Origin: JBJFCE01 sp964437825
GTDB taxonomy: Bacteria > Bacillota > Clostridia > Lachnospirales > Lachnospiraceae
Length of the DNA: 34,516 bases
Assembly: GCA_964437825.1 (NCBI GenBank)
Contig: CAYTIH010000028.1
Location: forward strand, 1-34,516
Direction: 5' to 3'
Below, one piece after another: positions 25,242-33,583 of the stretch (position 1 is its first letter; every line of letters starts with the position of its first letter). The notes beneath the pieces are model-generated. The model did not search any database. It was not told the DNA's origin and saw only the letters and a program-made list of their open reading frames with translations. Both the position numbers and the translations under genes were made by a program.

Positions 25242-25592
25242 TCAGGCAAGCCAATAGGAAAACGAGGCTTCTCCATGATTGATAAAGACTTCCAACGCTT
25301 TGGACACAGCTGTGTAAAAAAAATACAATTTCCCGTCCTTTTCAATCGCACTCCCCGAAAAGCATCCGCCGTCATCTTCGTACGGCTGATCCGGCGCTAA
25401 TGCAGCCGGCAGCGTCTCCCAGTGGAGCAGGTCCCTGCTGACAGCATGTCCCCAATGCATCGGCCCCATTCCGGCTTATACGGATTATATTGAAAAAAAA
25501 GCATGATACTGCCCCTGAAACTCTATCAGTCCGTTGGGATCATTCATCCAGCCTTTCTCAGGTTCATAATGATACTGAAATCTCTTTACCAT
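25242..25592 (-). pseudogene. Relic of a GH32 sucrose-6-phosphate hydrolase
   Basis: The start is intact: AAGGAGATAGCG, ATG at 25592, then FQYHYEPEKGWMNDPNGLIEF with the WMNDPNG nucleophile motif of GH32 invertases. An eight-T run (25493-25500) has one base too many and shifts the frame; a G is lost at about 25463-25467 and restores it (WGPMHWGHAVSRDLLHWET). The sequence runs on through DGGCFSGSAIEKDGKLYFFY to TAVSK. It then jumps to ALEVFINHGEASFS, which looks like the C-terminal beta-sandwich of the same enzyme (LEVFIN-GEAVF pattern), so about 300 residues of the middle are deleted. The remnant ends shortly after and abuts the CYTH gene. No function is expected. The two frameshifts alone might be sequencing errors, but the deletion is not. 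Confidence 0.85.
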
Positions 25593-25612
25593 TCGCTATC
25601 TCCTTATGCAGG

Positions 25613-26545
25613 CTATATTACCGTTTTAAAATAGTCTATGGTCTTTTTCAGACCCTCTTCCAGATTGATCGTCGGACTCCAGGACAATTCTTTCTGCGCA
25701 AGCTCTATCATCGGTCTGCGCTGCGTCGGATCATCCTGCGGAAGCGGCTGATAAATGATTCTGGACTTACTTTGCGTCAGTTCGATCACCTTCTGTGCCA
25801 GCTGCAGCATGGTAAACTCGCCCGGATTTCCGATATTGACAGGCCCTGTAAATCCGTCCCTGCTGTTCATCATGCGAATCATACCCTCAATCAGATCGTC
25901 CGCATAGCAAAAAGATCTGGTCTGACTGCCGTCGCCGTAAATGGTAATGTCCTCCCCCTTTAAGGCCTGCACGATAAAATTGGATACTACTCTGCCGTCA
26001 TGAGTATTCATTCTCGGACCATAGGTATTGAAAATACGAATGACCTTGATATCTACGTGATGCTGCCTGTAATAGTCAAAAAAGAATGTCTCCGCCATTC
26101 GTTTTCCTTCGTCATAGCAGGAACGGATGCCGATCGGATTTACGCAGCCCCTGTAGCTTTCCGGCTGGGGATGCATCTCCGGATCCCCATACACCTCACT
26201 GGTACTTGCCTGCAGAATTCTCGCATTCACCCGCTTTGCCAGTCCCAGCATATTTAATGCTCCGTATACGCTTGTCTTTGCTGTTTTAATCGGATTATAC
26301 TGATAATGAATCGGACTCGCAGGACAGGCAAGGTTATAAATCTGATCCACCTCCACATATAACGGCTCCGTTACGTCATGACGAATAAATTCAAAATACG
26401 GATTTCCCATCAGATGCCGGATATTATCCTTGCTTCCCGTAAAAAGATTGTCCACGCAGATCACATCATTTCCCTGCTCAATCAGTCTGTCGCACAAATG
26501 TGATCCGAGAAATCCTGCGCCGCCGGTTACTAATACTCTGTTCAT
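25613..26545 (-). CDS. UDP-glucuronic acid decarboxylase-like NAD-dependent epimerase
   Basis: A 310-residue short-chain dehydrogenase of the extended class, best matching UDP-glucuronate decarboxylase (UDP-xylose synthase). It has the NAD motif TGGAGFLGSH at the N-terminus, the serine region STSEVYGDP, and the Tyr-xxx-Lys pair in SCYDEGKRMAE. NLACPASPIHYQYNPIKT and RIFNTYGPRM are typical of the UXS group. The likely product, UDP-xylose, feeds polysaccharide or glycoprotein synthesis; dTDP-glucose dehydratases are the nearest alternative. AAGGGGAA precedes the ATG at 26545, preferred over an in-frame ATG at 26587. No other nucleotide-sugar genes are next to it. Confidence 0.88.
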   Translation of the reverse strand: MNRVLVTGGAGFLGSHLCDRLIEQGNDVICVDNLFTGSKDNIRHLMGNPYFEFIRHDVTEPLYVEVDQIYNLACPASPIHYQYNPIKTAKTSVYGALNMLGLAKRVNARILQASTSEVYGDPEMHPQPESYRGCVNPIGIRSCYDEGKRMAETFFFDYYRQHHVDIKVIRIFNTYGPRMNTHDGRVVSNFIVQALKGEDITIYGDGSQTRSFCYADDLIEGMIRMMNSRDGFTGPVNIGNPGEFTMLQLAQKVIELTQSKSRIIYQPLPQDDPTQRRPMIELAQKELSWSPTINLEEGLKKTIDYFKTVI

Positions 26546-26619
26546 TTTTGATTCCCCTTCTCTATTTTCCTTGTAACACTCTAACAATCAAGAATTCATG
26601 CTGCCGTTTCCCTGATTGT

Positions 26620-26657
26620 AAAATGGAGAAAGGTAATTACTTACCCTTCTCCATTTT
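26620..26657. terminator. Long bidirectional terminator-like hairpin
   Basis: AAAATGGAGAA and GGTAA pair with TTACC and TTCTCCATTTT across one A-C mismatch: a 17-position stem with a TTAC loop, between the malQ stop and the epimerase gene. The A and T ends make it usable on both strands; on the minus strand it would end the malQ transcript. Confidence 0.7.
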
Positions 26658-26663
26658 CTACTC

Positions 26664-28145
26664 CTATTGTACACGTGAATATAGTTTTGTCAAATCATAG
26701 ATTTTATCAGCCAGTGCTTCATCGAACTGTCCGGGGAGCATCCGCCACTCCCAATTTCCTCCCAATGTGGATGGAAAATTAAATCTGGCTTCATTTCCAA
26801 GCTCCAGATAATCCTGCATCGGAATGATACAGGTATCCGATACGGAAGCCATAGCCGCTCTTATGAATTTCCAGGGAACTTCTTTTTTTCGCTTGATATC
26901 CAGATATTCATTCGCGAATTTACGATCCCTTCTGCTCAAAGTCTCATACCAGCTAAGCGTCGTATCATTGTCATGCGTTCCGGTATAGACAATCGTATTT
27001 TTCTCATAATGGTGGGGCAGATATTCACTGTCTCCGGTCCTTGAGTCAAACGCAAACTGGATGATCTTCATGCCCGGATAACCGGTTTTCTTTACCAGCT
27101 TCACAACACTCTTGGTTAAAAAGCCGAGATCCTCGGCAATCACCTTTTTCGGCCCAAGCTGCTCCTTCATGGTCCTGAAAATCTCATATCCCGGGCCTTT
27201 TTCCCAATGTCCGAACTCTGCGGTAGGATCCCCGAAAGGAATGGAATAATATTCATCAAAGCCCCTGAAATGGTCAATTCTCACCACATCATACAGACTA
27301 TAGCAATATGAAATACGTTTCATCCACCAGCTGTATCCGGTCTTACTATGATACTCCCAGCGATATAACGGATTTCCCCATAGCTGTCCGGTTGCTGCAA
27401 AAGCGTCGGGCGGGCATCCCGCTACCGCGGTAGGATTGCAGTTCTCATCCAGCTGGAAAAGCTCCGGATTGGCCCATGTATCGGCGCTGTCAAAAGCCAC
27501 ATAAATAGGGATATCTCCGATAATCTCGATTCCGCTTTGGTTTGCATATGCTTTGAGCGCCTTCCACTGCTTTGCAAACTCATACTGCTGGAATTTATAA
27601 AACAGGATCTCTTGCGCATATTTGTCACGATATGCCGTTAACGCCGCCGCTTTTCTAAGCTTGATATCCGCATCCCACTCACTCCAGCTGACTCCGCCAA
27701 AGCTGTTTTTCACTGCCATATACAGTGCATAATCGGAAAGCCAGAATTCATTTTCCTTACAAAACGCCGAAAAATCCGGCTCATTGACGATATTACTTCT
27801 TTCAAAAGCCTTTCTGAGTACCTGAAAGCGGCTTTGATAGATTTTTTCATAATGCACACAGCCTTCTGCATCGCCAAAGTCAGCTGCCTCGCATTCCTGC
27901 TTTGTGAGAAGTCCCTCCTTCACCAGAATCTCCAAATCAATATAATAAGGATTTCCTGCAAAAGTAGAGAAGGACTGATAGGGAGAATCCCCATAACCGG
28001 TAGGACCAAGTGGCAGAATCTGCCAATAGCTCTGTCCTGCCTTTTTACACATATCTACAAATTCATAAGCCTGCTTACCGAAAGCACCGATTCCATACTT
28101 GGAAGGAAGTGCGGATACAGGCATCAGGATACCGCTTTTTCGCAT
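26664..28145 (-). CDS. malQ: 4-alpha-glucanotransferase (amylomaltase)
   Basis: A 493-residue GH77 enzyme that moves alpha-1,4-glucan segments between maltooligosaccharides in the cytosol. The catalytic residues are in VVRIDHFRGFDEYY (nucleophile Asp), VIAEDLGF (acid/base Glu) and TGTHDNDTT (third Asp). IGDIPIYVAFDSADTWAN is the conserved 250s-type segment. Length is standard. GGAGAATAAGT precedes the ATG. It follows glycogen phosphorylase on the same strand after 154 bases with only a weak hairpin between, so the two are probably expressed together to break down glycogen or maltodextrins. Confidence 0.95.
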   Translation of the reverse strand: MRKSGILMPVSALPSKYGIGAFGKQAYEFVDMCKKAGQSYWQILPLGPTGYGDSPYQSFSTFAGNPYYIDLEILVKEGLLTKQECEAADFGDAEGCVHYEKIYQSRFQVLRKAFERSNIVNEPDFSAFCKENEFWLSDYALYMAVKNSFGGVSWSEWDADIKLRKAAALTAYRDKYAQEILFYKFQQYEFAKQWKALKAYANQSGIEIIGDIPIYVAFDSADTWANPELFQLDENCNPTAVAGCPPDAFAATGQLWGNPLYRWEYHSKTGYSWWMKRISYCYSLYDVVRIDHFRGFDEYYSIPFGDPTAEFGHWEKGPGYEIFRTMKEQLGPKKVIAEDLGFLTKSVVKLVKKTGYPGMKIIQFAFDSRTGDSEYLPHHYEKNTIVYTGTHDNDTTLSWYETLSRRDRKFANEYLDIKRKKEVPWKFIRAAMASVSDTCIIPMQDYLELGNEARFNFPSTLGGNWEWRMLPGQFDEALADKIYDLTKLYSRVQ

Positions 28146-28175
28146 ACTTATTCTCCGATCCTTTTTTGATAGACG

Positions 28176-28212
28176 AAAAGCTCAGCCCGGACAGTTCCTG
28201 CCATCCAGGCTG
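28176..28212 (-). terminator. Weak terminator-like hairpin after glgP
   Basis: On the minus strand CAGCC-T-GGA pairs with TCC-G-GGCTG around an 11-base loop and is followed by AGCTTTTC. The short U-run suggests partial termination, so some read-through into malQ is likely. Confidence 0.35.
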
Positions 28213-28299
28213 ATGCTTTCTTAAGTTACTGCTGACCATACTTCCGATTGCCGGACTGAATCTGACCGGTCCGTGCTTATACCGGTCTGTGTTCTTGTA

Positions 28300-30612
28300 T
28301 TAATCTACATTTTTCAGTTTCCAGATATCCCTGTTATATTCTGCAATTGTACGATCGGATGAGAAGAATCCTGCTTTTGCAATATTGACTAACATCATCT
28401 TCTTCCACTTGTTGCGATCCTCGTAATCTTCAAGAATACGATCCTTGGTTGCAATATAATCCTCTAAATCAAGCAGAGTCATGAACCAGTCTTTGTTTAA
28501 GAGTTCATCATGAAGTCTCTTCAGATTCTCCTTATTGCCAAATGCCAATGCCTTTTTGCCTGTGATAAAGTCCACAGCTTCCTTGATGACATGGCTCTTC
28601 TTATAGTAATCCTTTGGTACATAATCTCCCTTTTTATAGTGCTCAATTACTTCTTCACTCTTTTCACCGAAGATATAAATATTATCATCTCCGACGAGCT
28701 CATTGATCTCCACATTTGCACCATCGGAGGTTCCAAGCGTTACAGCGCCGTTTAACATAAATTTCATATTACCGGTACCGGAAGCTTCCTTACTTGCAAG
28801 CGAAATCTGCTCGGAAATATCGCAGGCAGGAATTAACTTCTCCGCATAGCTGACATTATAGTTTTCAACCATAACAACCTCCATATAAGGGCTGACGTCC
28901 GGATCATTCTTTACAATATCCTGCAATACAAGCAGTAAATGAATGATATCCTGCGCAATTACATATGCAGGTGCTGCCTTAGCGCCAAAGATAAAGGTAA
29001 GCGGTCTTACCGGCTTCTTGCCTGCTTTGATTTCCAGATATTTATGGATGATATATAAAGCGTTCATCTGCTGACGCTTATACTCATGCATTCTCTTAAC
29101 CTGAATATCAAAAATGGAATTCGGATCCACTTCCACATCCTCATGCTCTTTTAAATAATCAGCCAGCTTCTTTTTGTTATGCATTTTGATTTCTGCAAGC
29201 TTATCAAGTACAGCCGAATCATCCTTATATGCAAGAAGCTTTTCCAGTTCATCCGCATCCTTCTTAAAGCCTTCGCCGATTGTGTCGGAAATGAAGCCTG
29301 CAAGCTCTTTATTGCAGGACAAAAGCCATCTGCGGAAGGTAATACCGTTGGTCTTGTTGTTAAACTTTTCAGGATAAATCTTATAAAAAGCATTTAATTC
29401 CGTATTTTTCAGGATCTCGGTATGGATCGCTGCAACACCGTTAACGCTGAATCCGTAATGGATATCAATGTGCGCCATATGAACACGATCCTGATCGTCA
29501 ATAATCTGTACCTTCGGGTCCTTATATTTCTTTGCAATACGCTTATCCAGTTCTTTTATAATCGGTACTAACTGAGGTACTACCTTCTCGAGATATTTCA
29601 GCGGCCACTTCTCCAGCGCCTCTGCCAGAATGGTATGGTTTGTATAGGCGCAGGTCTTGCTGACAACCTCAATTGCCTCATCCATGGTAAACGCCTTGTC
29701 GTTAACCAGAATGCGGATTAATTCAGGAATCACCATGGTCGGATGGGTATCATTGATCTGTATTACCGCATGCTCATACATTTTACGAAGATCATATTTA
29801 TTTTCCTTCATCTCCTGTAAAATCAGCTGGGCAGCGTTGCTGACCATGAAATACTGCTGATAAATACGAAGCAGATTTCCTGCTTCATCGGAATCATCGG
29901 GATATAAAAACAGCGTCAGGTTCTTTTCAATATCTTCTTTATCAAAGTCAATGCCATCCTTTACGATGGACTCATCCACGGACTCGATATCAAACAGACG
30001 CAGCTTGTTAATGCCGTTGTCATAACCTACCACATCAATATCATACAATCTGGATTTTACGGTTCTGTCCCCGAATTCCACATTGAAAGTAATATCTGTT
30101 TTATTTAGCCAGGAATTTTTCTCAATCCAGTCGTTTTTCTCTGCATTCTGAATCTTATTTTTAAATACCTGTTTGAACAAACCAAAATGATAATTTAAAC
30201 CGATGCCTTCTCCCGGCAGACCAAGGGTTGCAATGGAATCCATAAAGCATGCTGCCAATCTTCCGAGTCCGCCGTTTCCAAGAGACGGTTCCGGCTCTGC
30301 CTCTTCTATCTTGCTAAGTTCCTTTCCTTTGGAACGTAAAATTTCCTCCACCTTGTCATAAACCCCGAGATTGATCAGGTTGTTGGATAACAGTTTTCCG
30401 ATCAGGAATTCTGCGGAAATATAGTAAATCTTTTTCTCACCGTTAATCTGATCCGTTGCCTCCATCAGACATTTGGTCATCTGAAGCACACAGTCATAAG
30501 CCTCCGCGTCACTGCACTGCTCAAACGTCTTGCCAAACATTTCTCTTGCGAGATCCTCCAGCTGCTGATCCAGCTTCAATTCCAATACCTGTCTCTGCAT
30601 ATAAAGCGACAT
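28300..30612 (-). CDS. glgP: Glycogen/starch phosphorylase
   Basis: A 770-residue GT35 phosphorylase that releases glucose-1-phosphate from alpha-1,4-glucan ends, using pyridoxal phosphate. The PLP-lysine motif SKEASGTGNMKFMLNGA is present, as are PEPSLGNGGLGRLAACFMDS near the N-terminus, INDTHPTMVIPELIRIL and IFDIQVKRMHEYKRQ. Length is typical for Firmicutes. The frame is open up to 30915, but GAGGAGG 8 bases before the ATG at 30612 and the family N-terminus (MSLYMQRQVLELKLDQQ) mark the start. The long upstream region carries a promoter with a LacI-type palindrome and a repeat-rich leader, so it is probably repressed by the adjacent LacI-family protein. Confidence 0.96.
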   Translation of the reverse strand: MSLYMQRQVLELKLDQQLEDLAREMFGKTFEQCSDAEAYDCVLQMTKCLMEATDQINGEKKIYYISAEFLIGKLLSNNLINLGVYDKVEEILRSKGKELSKIEEAEPEPSLGNGGLGRLAACFMDSIATLGLPGEGIGLNYHFGLFKQVFKNKIQNAEKNDWIEKNSWLNKTDITFNVEFGDRTVKSRLYDIDVVGYDNGINKLRLFDIESVDESIVKDGIDFDKEDIEKNLTLFLYPDDSDEAGNLLRIYQQYFMVSNAAQLILQEMKENKYDLRKMYEHAVIQINDTHPTMVIPELIRILVNDKAFTMDEAIEVVSKTCAYTNHTILAEALEKWPLKYLEKVVPQLVPIIKELDKRIAKKYKDPKVQIIDDQDRVHMAHIDIHYGFSVNGVAAIHTEILKNTELNAFYKIYPEKFNNKTNGITFRRWLLSCNKELAGFISDTIGEGFKKDADELEKLLAYKDDSAVLDKLAEIKMHNKKKLADYLKEHEDVEVDPNSIFDIQVKRMHEYKRQQMNALYIIHKYLEIKAGKKPVRPLTFIFGAKAAPAYVIAQDIIHLLLVLQDIVKNDPDVSPYMEVVMVENYNVSYAEKLIPACDISEQISLASKEASGTGNMKFMLNGAVTLGTSDGANVEINELVGDDNIYIFGEKSEEVIEHYKKGDYVPKDYYKKSHVIKEAVDFITGKKALAFGNKENLKRLHDELLNKDWFMTLLDLEDYIATKDRILEDYEDRNKWKKMMLVNIAKAGFFSSDRTIAEYNRDIWKLKNVD

Positions 30613-30637
30613 TTTGATTTCCTCCTCGTTTCTATAT

Positions 30638-30719
30638 ATTATATCATACTCGCAAGAAAAACAAATGCCGCTTCGCGTCGCTTGTTTTTCTTTTGCGCTT
30701 ATTATATCATACTCGCAAG
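30638..30719 (-). repeat. Duplicated 19-bp element flanking a hairpin in the glgP leader
   Basis: ATTATATCATACTCGCAAG occurs exactly twice, at 30638-30656 and 30701-30719, 63 bases apart. On the minus strand each ends in GTATGATATAAT, an extended -10-like box. Between them GAAAAACAA (30656-30664) and TTGTTTTTC (30682-30690) are a perfect inverted repeat, extended by CGCAA/TTGCG with a two-base bulge. The loop holds a GC-rich GCGACGCGAAGCGGC. Similar GCGAAGC-rich sequence precedes the upstream copy, suggesting two tandem copies of one element. Confidence 0.75.
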
Positions 30720-30787
30720 CTCGCACCTCTGGTGCTTCATCGCCTGCTTCGCTGCTGTCCCCCGCGCATTTTCTCTTTACATTCCAT

Positions 30788-30816
30788 AGGATAGCACAGG
30801 AAAACGTTTTCCACAA
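30788..30816 (-). promoter_or_regulatory. glgP promoter
   Basis: On the minus strand TTGTGG (30811-30816) stands 17 bases from TATCCT (30788-30793), preceded by TGC, an extended -10. The leader would be about 170 bases. The palindrome at 30799-30812 occupies the spacer and touches the -35. Confidence 0.6.
30799..30812. promoter_or_regulatory. LacI-type operator in the glgP promoter
   Basis: GGAAAACGTTTTCC is a perfect 14-bp palindrome with the central CG typical of LacI/GalR/CcpA family sites. It lies between the -35 and -10 boxes, where bound protein would block RNA polymerase. It matches the site before the neighbouring regulator gene at 13 of 14 positions. Confidence 0.7.
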
Positions 30817-30920
30817 GAGGGAATTTATATTTTTTCCAAATTTTTTTTGCGGCCATGGGATTTGTCGTATATTCTGTTTTCTGTTTCTTGCCGCTTCCCG
30901 TCTTTTTTCATACAAAATTT

Positions 30921-30955
30921 CTAAGGAAATACTGATTAAATCAGTATTTCCTTAG
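30921..30955. terminator. Terminator-like perfect inverted repeat after the lacI-type gene
   Basis: CTAAGGAAATACTGATT and its exact reverse complement flank a single A: 17 bp each side. It lies 7 bases after the regulator stop and is followed on the minus strand by AAATTTTG, a short T-run. It separates the regulator transcript from glgP. Confidence 0.65.
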
Positions 30956-30962
30956 AGTTTCC

Positions 30963-31955
30963 CTAGCAAATAACATCCAGATATTCCAGTCTGACCAGCT
31001 CATAATCCAGCACAACGTTTCTGCCTTCTGCACCGGATAACAGCCTTGCCATTTCCTTGACAGCCTCCGCAGATACATGACAGAAATCCTGTCTGACCGT
31101 ATTCATCTGCTTGCCCACATATCCCATCAAAGTAATTCCGTCAAATCCGCAGACCGGGCGGAAAATATCAAGCTCCGTCATGGCTTTCATAGCTCCGATC
31201 GCCATCAAATCCGAAGCGCACACGATCATATCATATTTGGCTCCGTATTCCATTGCAATTTCTCTTGCGCACAGCTCGCTGAAATCCCCGTATTTCACGG
31301 ATACAATCAGATTTTCTTCATCGGCGAGCTTCATCATTCCCCTGATACGTTCTTCCGTAACGTAACCGTTTTTCTTTCCGGCAAGATACAGTACTTTTTT
31401 AGACGGATTTTCAAGCAGGGTCTTCTTTGCCACATCGTACTGCGCCTTCTCCTGATTGATCCAGACAGAAGAAGTATTCTCATTATGTATGGGCGCATCA
31501 ATCACTACAATTTTGAACTTTTCATTTCTTCTGATCAGGTCACGCAGCATTCTGTCATCCTTGGAAAGCCCGTAAATGATTATCCCGCCGATATTCTGTG
31601 ACTCCAGATATCTGGTAAGTTCTTCCACGGTCTTGTCCTGAATCATCCGGAAGAATACCGTAATGATATCAAGACCCATCTCACTCGCCTGATTCAGCGC
31701 ACCGGAAAGATACTGCATATCAATCTCATCAACCGCCTGCGTCTGCTGATTCAAATTGACAATCAGCGCAACTCTGGCAGACTGCTTGGAGGAAAGTGCC
31801 GAAGCCACCGCATTTGGTACATAATCCAGCTCCTTGATTGCCTCCTTGACCTTTTTCTTGGTTTCTTCGCTGATATTCGGATACCCATTTAATACCTTTG
31901 ATACTGTGGAAATTGCCACTCCTGCGTGCTTTGCCACTTCTTTGATGGATGCCAT
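30963..31955 (-). CDS. LacI family transcriptional regulator
   Basis: A 330-residue repressor with an N-terminal helix-turn-helix (2-50; IKEVAKHAGVAISTVSKVLN with the hinge helix PNAVASALSS) and a periplasmic-binding-protein-like sensor domain (about 60-330). The order HTH, hinge, sensor and the length are standard. GGGG lies 8 bases before the ATG. A palindrome typical of the family overlaps its own transcription start and another lies in the glgP promoter, so it most likely represses itself and glycogen or maltodextrin breakdown, in the manner of MalR. The inducer is unknown; maltose or a maltodextrin is a fair guess. Confidence 0.93.
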   Translation of the reverse strand: MASIKEVAKHAGVAISTVSKVLNGYPNISEETKKKVKEAIKELDYVPNAVASALSSKQSARVALIVNLNQQTQAVDEIDMQYLSGALNQASEMGLDIITVFFRMIQDKTVEELTRYLESQNIGGIIIYGLSKDDRMLRDLIRRNEKFKIVVIDAPIHNENTSSVWINQEKAQYDVAKKTLLENPSKKVLYLAGKKNGYVTEERIRGMMKLADEENLIVSVKYGDFSELCAREIAMEYGAKYDMIVCASDLMAIGAMKAMTELDIFRPVCGFDGITLMGYVGKQMNTVRQDFCHVSAEAVKEMARLLSGAEGRNVVLDYELVRLEYLDVIC

Positions 31956-31977
31956 GTCTGTAACCCCTGCTTCTAAC

Positions 31978-31991
31978 GGAAACCGTTTTCC
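31978..31991. promoter_or_regulatory. LacI-type operator at the regulator's own start point
   Basis: GGAAACCGTTTTCC, a palindrome with one central mismatch, lies just after the -10 box (31995-32000) and about 23 bases before the start codon. Binding here would block transcription initiation or clearance, giving autoregulation. Confidence 0.65.
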
Positions 31992-31994
31992 TTT

Positions 31995-32023
31995 ATTATA
32001 TTACGCTTTTTCTCATTCCGCAA
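31995..32023 (-). promoter_or_regulatory. Promoter of the lacI-type gene
   Basis: On the minus strand TTGCGG (32018-32023) stands 17 bases from a perfect TATAAT (31995-32000), 40 bases before the start codon. Confidence 0.65.
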
Positions 32024-32054
32024 GATTCAGATTCACTGAATTTTCCTATGATAT

Positions 32055-32109
32055 AAAAAAAGCACAGCCTGCGATGCGAATTATAATAAATCCGGACCGC
32101 AGGCCGTGC
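32055..32109 (-). terminator. Terminator after the phosphofructokinase gene
   Basis: On the minus strand GCACGGCCTGCG (32109-32098) pairs with CGCAGGCTGTGC (32073-32062) with one mismatch, around a 24-base loop, followed by seven T. It separates the phosphofructokinase transcript from the lacI-type gene. Confidence 0.85.
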
Positions 32110-32198
32110 GTCAATTCAAATCGTTCGTTTGAAAAGAGATTTTTGAAGAAGCACGCCGCTTCACAGCCTTCAACGTAATACGGTCTTAACAGCTATGA

Positions 32199-33443
32199 TT
32201 ATTTCTCAAATAACTCTTTCATTACAATGTGACGGGGAAGTCCGTCAACAAATACCGGCGTTAATTCTCCCATAATCAGAGGACGGGCATATTTGATGTA
32301 CTTCTCATTTAAGCCCGTACCATCCTCTGTAAACCATTCATCAGGAACGTGTCTTTCTACGTTTGCGATTTCATGGATATCATAGGAGCTTGTGCCGCAC
32401 TCGTAAGGTTCCTCTCCGTCTCGTGTGAAGATGATCATCTTTCCGGTCTCTCCTGCTGCCGCTGCCTTCATTGCATCTGCACCGGCCTGGAATGCTTCGT
32501 TAATATCGGTTAAGGATGCAAGATGTGTCGCTGCTCTCTGCAGTGTGGAGAATTCGATTGCACGGGTCTTTAAGCCGGTTTCAGCGGCTACTAACTGTGC
32601 AAGGTATACAGCGGTTCCGGACATCTGCTTGTGACCAAACGCATCCACTGCTACATTTTCATTTGCAAGCTCGCATACATAACGGCCGTCCGCAATATGA
32701 ACGCCTTCGGATACGGCGATTACAACGGAGCTCTTTGTCGCTGCAAGTTCTTTCACCTTTGCCATAAATGCATCGATATCGAATACCTTCTCAGGTAAAT
32801 AAATCGCATCTGCACCGGAGCAGTCATCGCCCTTTGCAAGAGCCGCTGCTGCGGTTAACCAGCCGGCATTACGTCCCATGATCTCAACGATACATACGGT
32901 AGGCTTCTTTGCTCCGAAGGATTCGTTATCACGAATGATTTCCTTTAAGGATGCTGCAATATACTTTGCTGCGGAACCGTAACCCGGGCAGTGATCCGTA
33001 ATAGGCAGATCATTATCAATGGTCTTGGGTACTCCCATGAATCTCTGGCTCTTTCCGTGAGCTGCTGCGTAATCGGATAACATCTTTACCGTATCCATGG
33101 AGTCATTGCCGCCTGCATAGAACAGGCACTCGATATCATGCTTTTCCATGATCTCAAATACTTTCTCATATACGTCTTCATGTCCCTCAATCTTAGGCAT
33201 TTTAAAACGGCAGGAGCCTAAGAATGCAGAAGGAGTTCTCTTTAAGATTTCTACATTGACAGGATCGGAGAAATACTCGTCCATATCACATAATTTATCT
33301 TCCAGGAAACCTTCGATACCATGTACCATACCATAAACCTTGTTTACGCCAAGCTTCTTAGCCTTTACATAGACACCTGCGATAGAAGAGTTGATTACGG
33401 CAGTAGGTCCGCCGGACTGTCCAACAACAATATTTCCTTTCAT
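32199..33443 (-). CDS. pfp: 6-phosphofructokinase, pyrophosphate-type
   Basis: A 414-residue phosphofructokinase of the group that uses pyrophosphate. Fructose-6-phosphate is phosphorylated to the 1,6-bisphosphate in glycolysis, reversibly with PPi. The donor-specificity residues are decisive: GGNDS (Asp114 in place of the ATP-type glycine) and PKTIDND (Lys140 in place of glycine). GQSGGPTAVINSS at the N-terminus and EIMGRNAGWLTAA follow the family. AAGGAGATGTCAAA before the ATG at 33443 and the family N-terminus define the start, although the frame is open to 33530. It has its own promoter and a strong terminator, so it is a single-gene unit. Confidence 0.94.
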   Translation of the reverse strand: MKGNIVVGQSGGPTAVINSSIAGVYVKAKKLGVNKVYGMVHGIEGFLEDKLCDMDEYFSDPVNVEILKRTPSAFLGSCRFKMPKIEGHEDVYEKVFEIMEKHDIECLFYAGGNDSMDTVKMLSDYAAAHGKSQRFMGVPKTIDNDLPITDHCPGYGSAAKYIAASLKEIIRDNESFGAKKPTVCIVEIMGRNAGWLTAAAALAKGDDCSGADAIYLPEKVFDIDAFMAKVKELAATKSSVVIAVSEGVHIADGRYVCELANENVAVDAFGHKQMSGTAVYLAQLVAAETGLKTRAIEFSTLQRAATHLASLTDINEAFQAGADAMKAAAAGETGKMIIFTRDGEEPYECGTSSYDIHEIANVERHVPDEWFTEDGTGLNEKYIKYARPLIMGELTPVFVDGLPRHIVMKELFEK

Positions 33444-33501
33444 TTTGACATCTCCTTGTAATAGATTGTTTTTTCTCTGGGTTTTCGCCCATATCGTGAT
33501 C

Positions 33502-33530
33502 ATTATATCAGATAGAAATAGGTAAGACAA
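33502..33530 (-). promoter_or_regulatory. Promoter of the phosphofructokinase gene
   Basis: On the minus strand TTGTCT (33525-33530) stands 17 bases from a perfect TATAAT (33502-33507), preceded by TGA (extended -10). The leader is about 50 bases. Confidence 0.65.
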
Positions 33531-33583
33531 GCGTAAAATCTTGAGAAATCAGGGTTTTCTATGACCACTGAAGTGAAAAGTTT

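Larger units (their letters stand above)
30613..30962. other. 350-base region between glgP and the lacI-type gene
   Basis: From the glgP side it holds the ribosome binding site, two copies of a 19-bp element around a long hairpin (30638-30719), a GCACC-AGA-GGTGC hairpin near 30725-30740, the glgP promoter with operator (30788-30816), an A/T-rich tract (30822-30850) and the lacI-type terminator (30921-30955). No gene is seen. Confidence 0.7.

Noticed and set aside
30613..30915. An N-terminal extension of about 100 residues of glycogen phosphorylase
   Set aside because: The open frame crosses the promoter, operator and leader repeats; the normal family N-terminus with a strong ribosome binding site starts at 30612.
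33444..33530. A 29-residue N-terminal extension of the phosphofructokinase
   Set aside because: It overlaps the promoter and lacks a ribosome binding site; the family start is at 33443.
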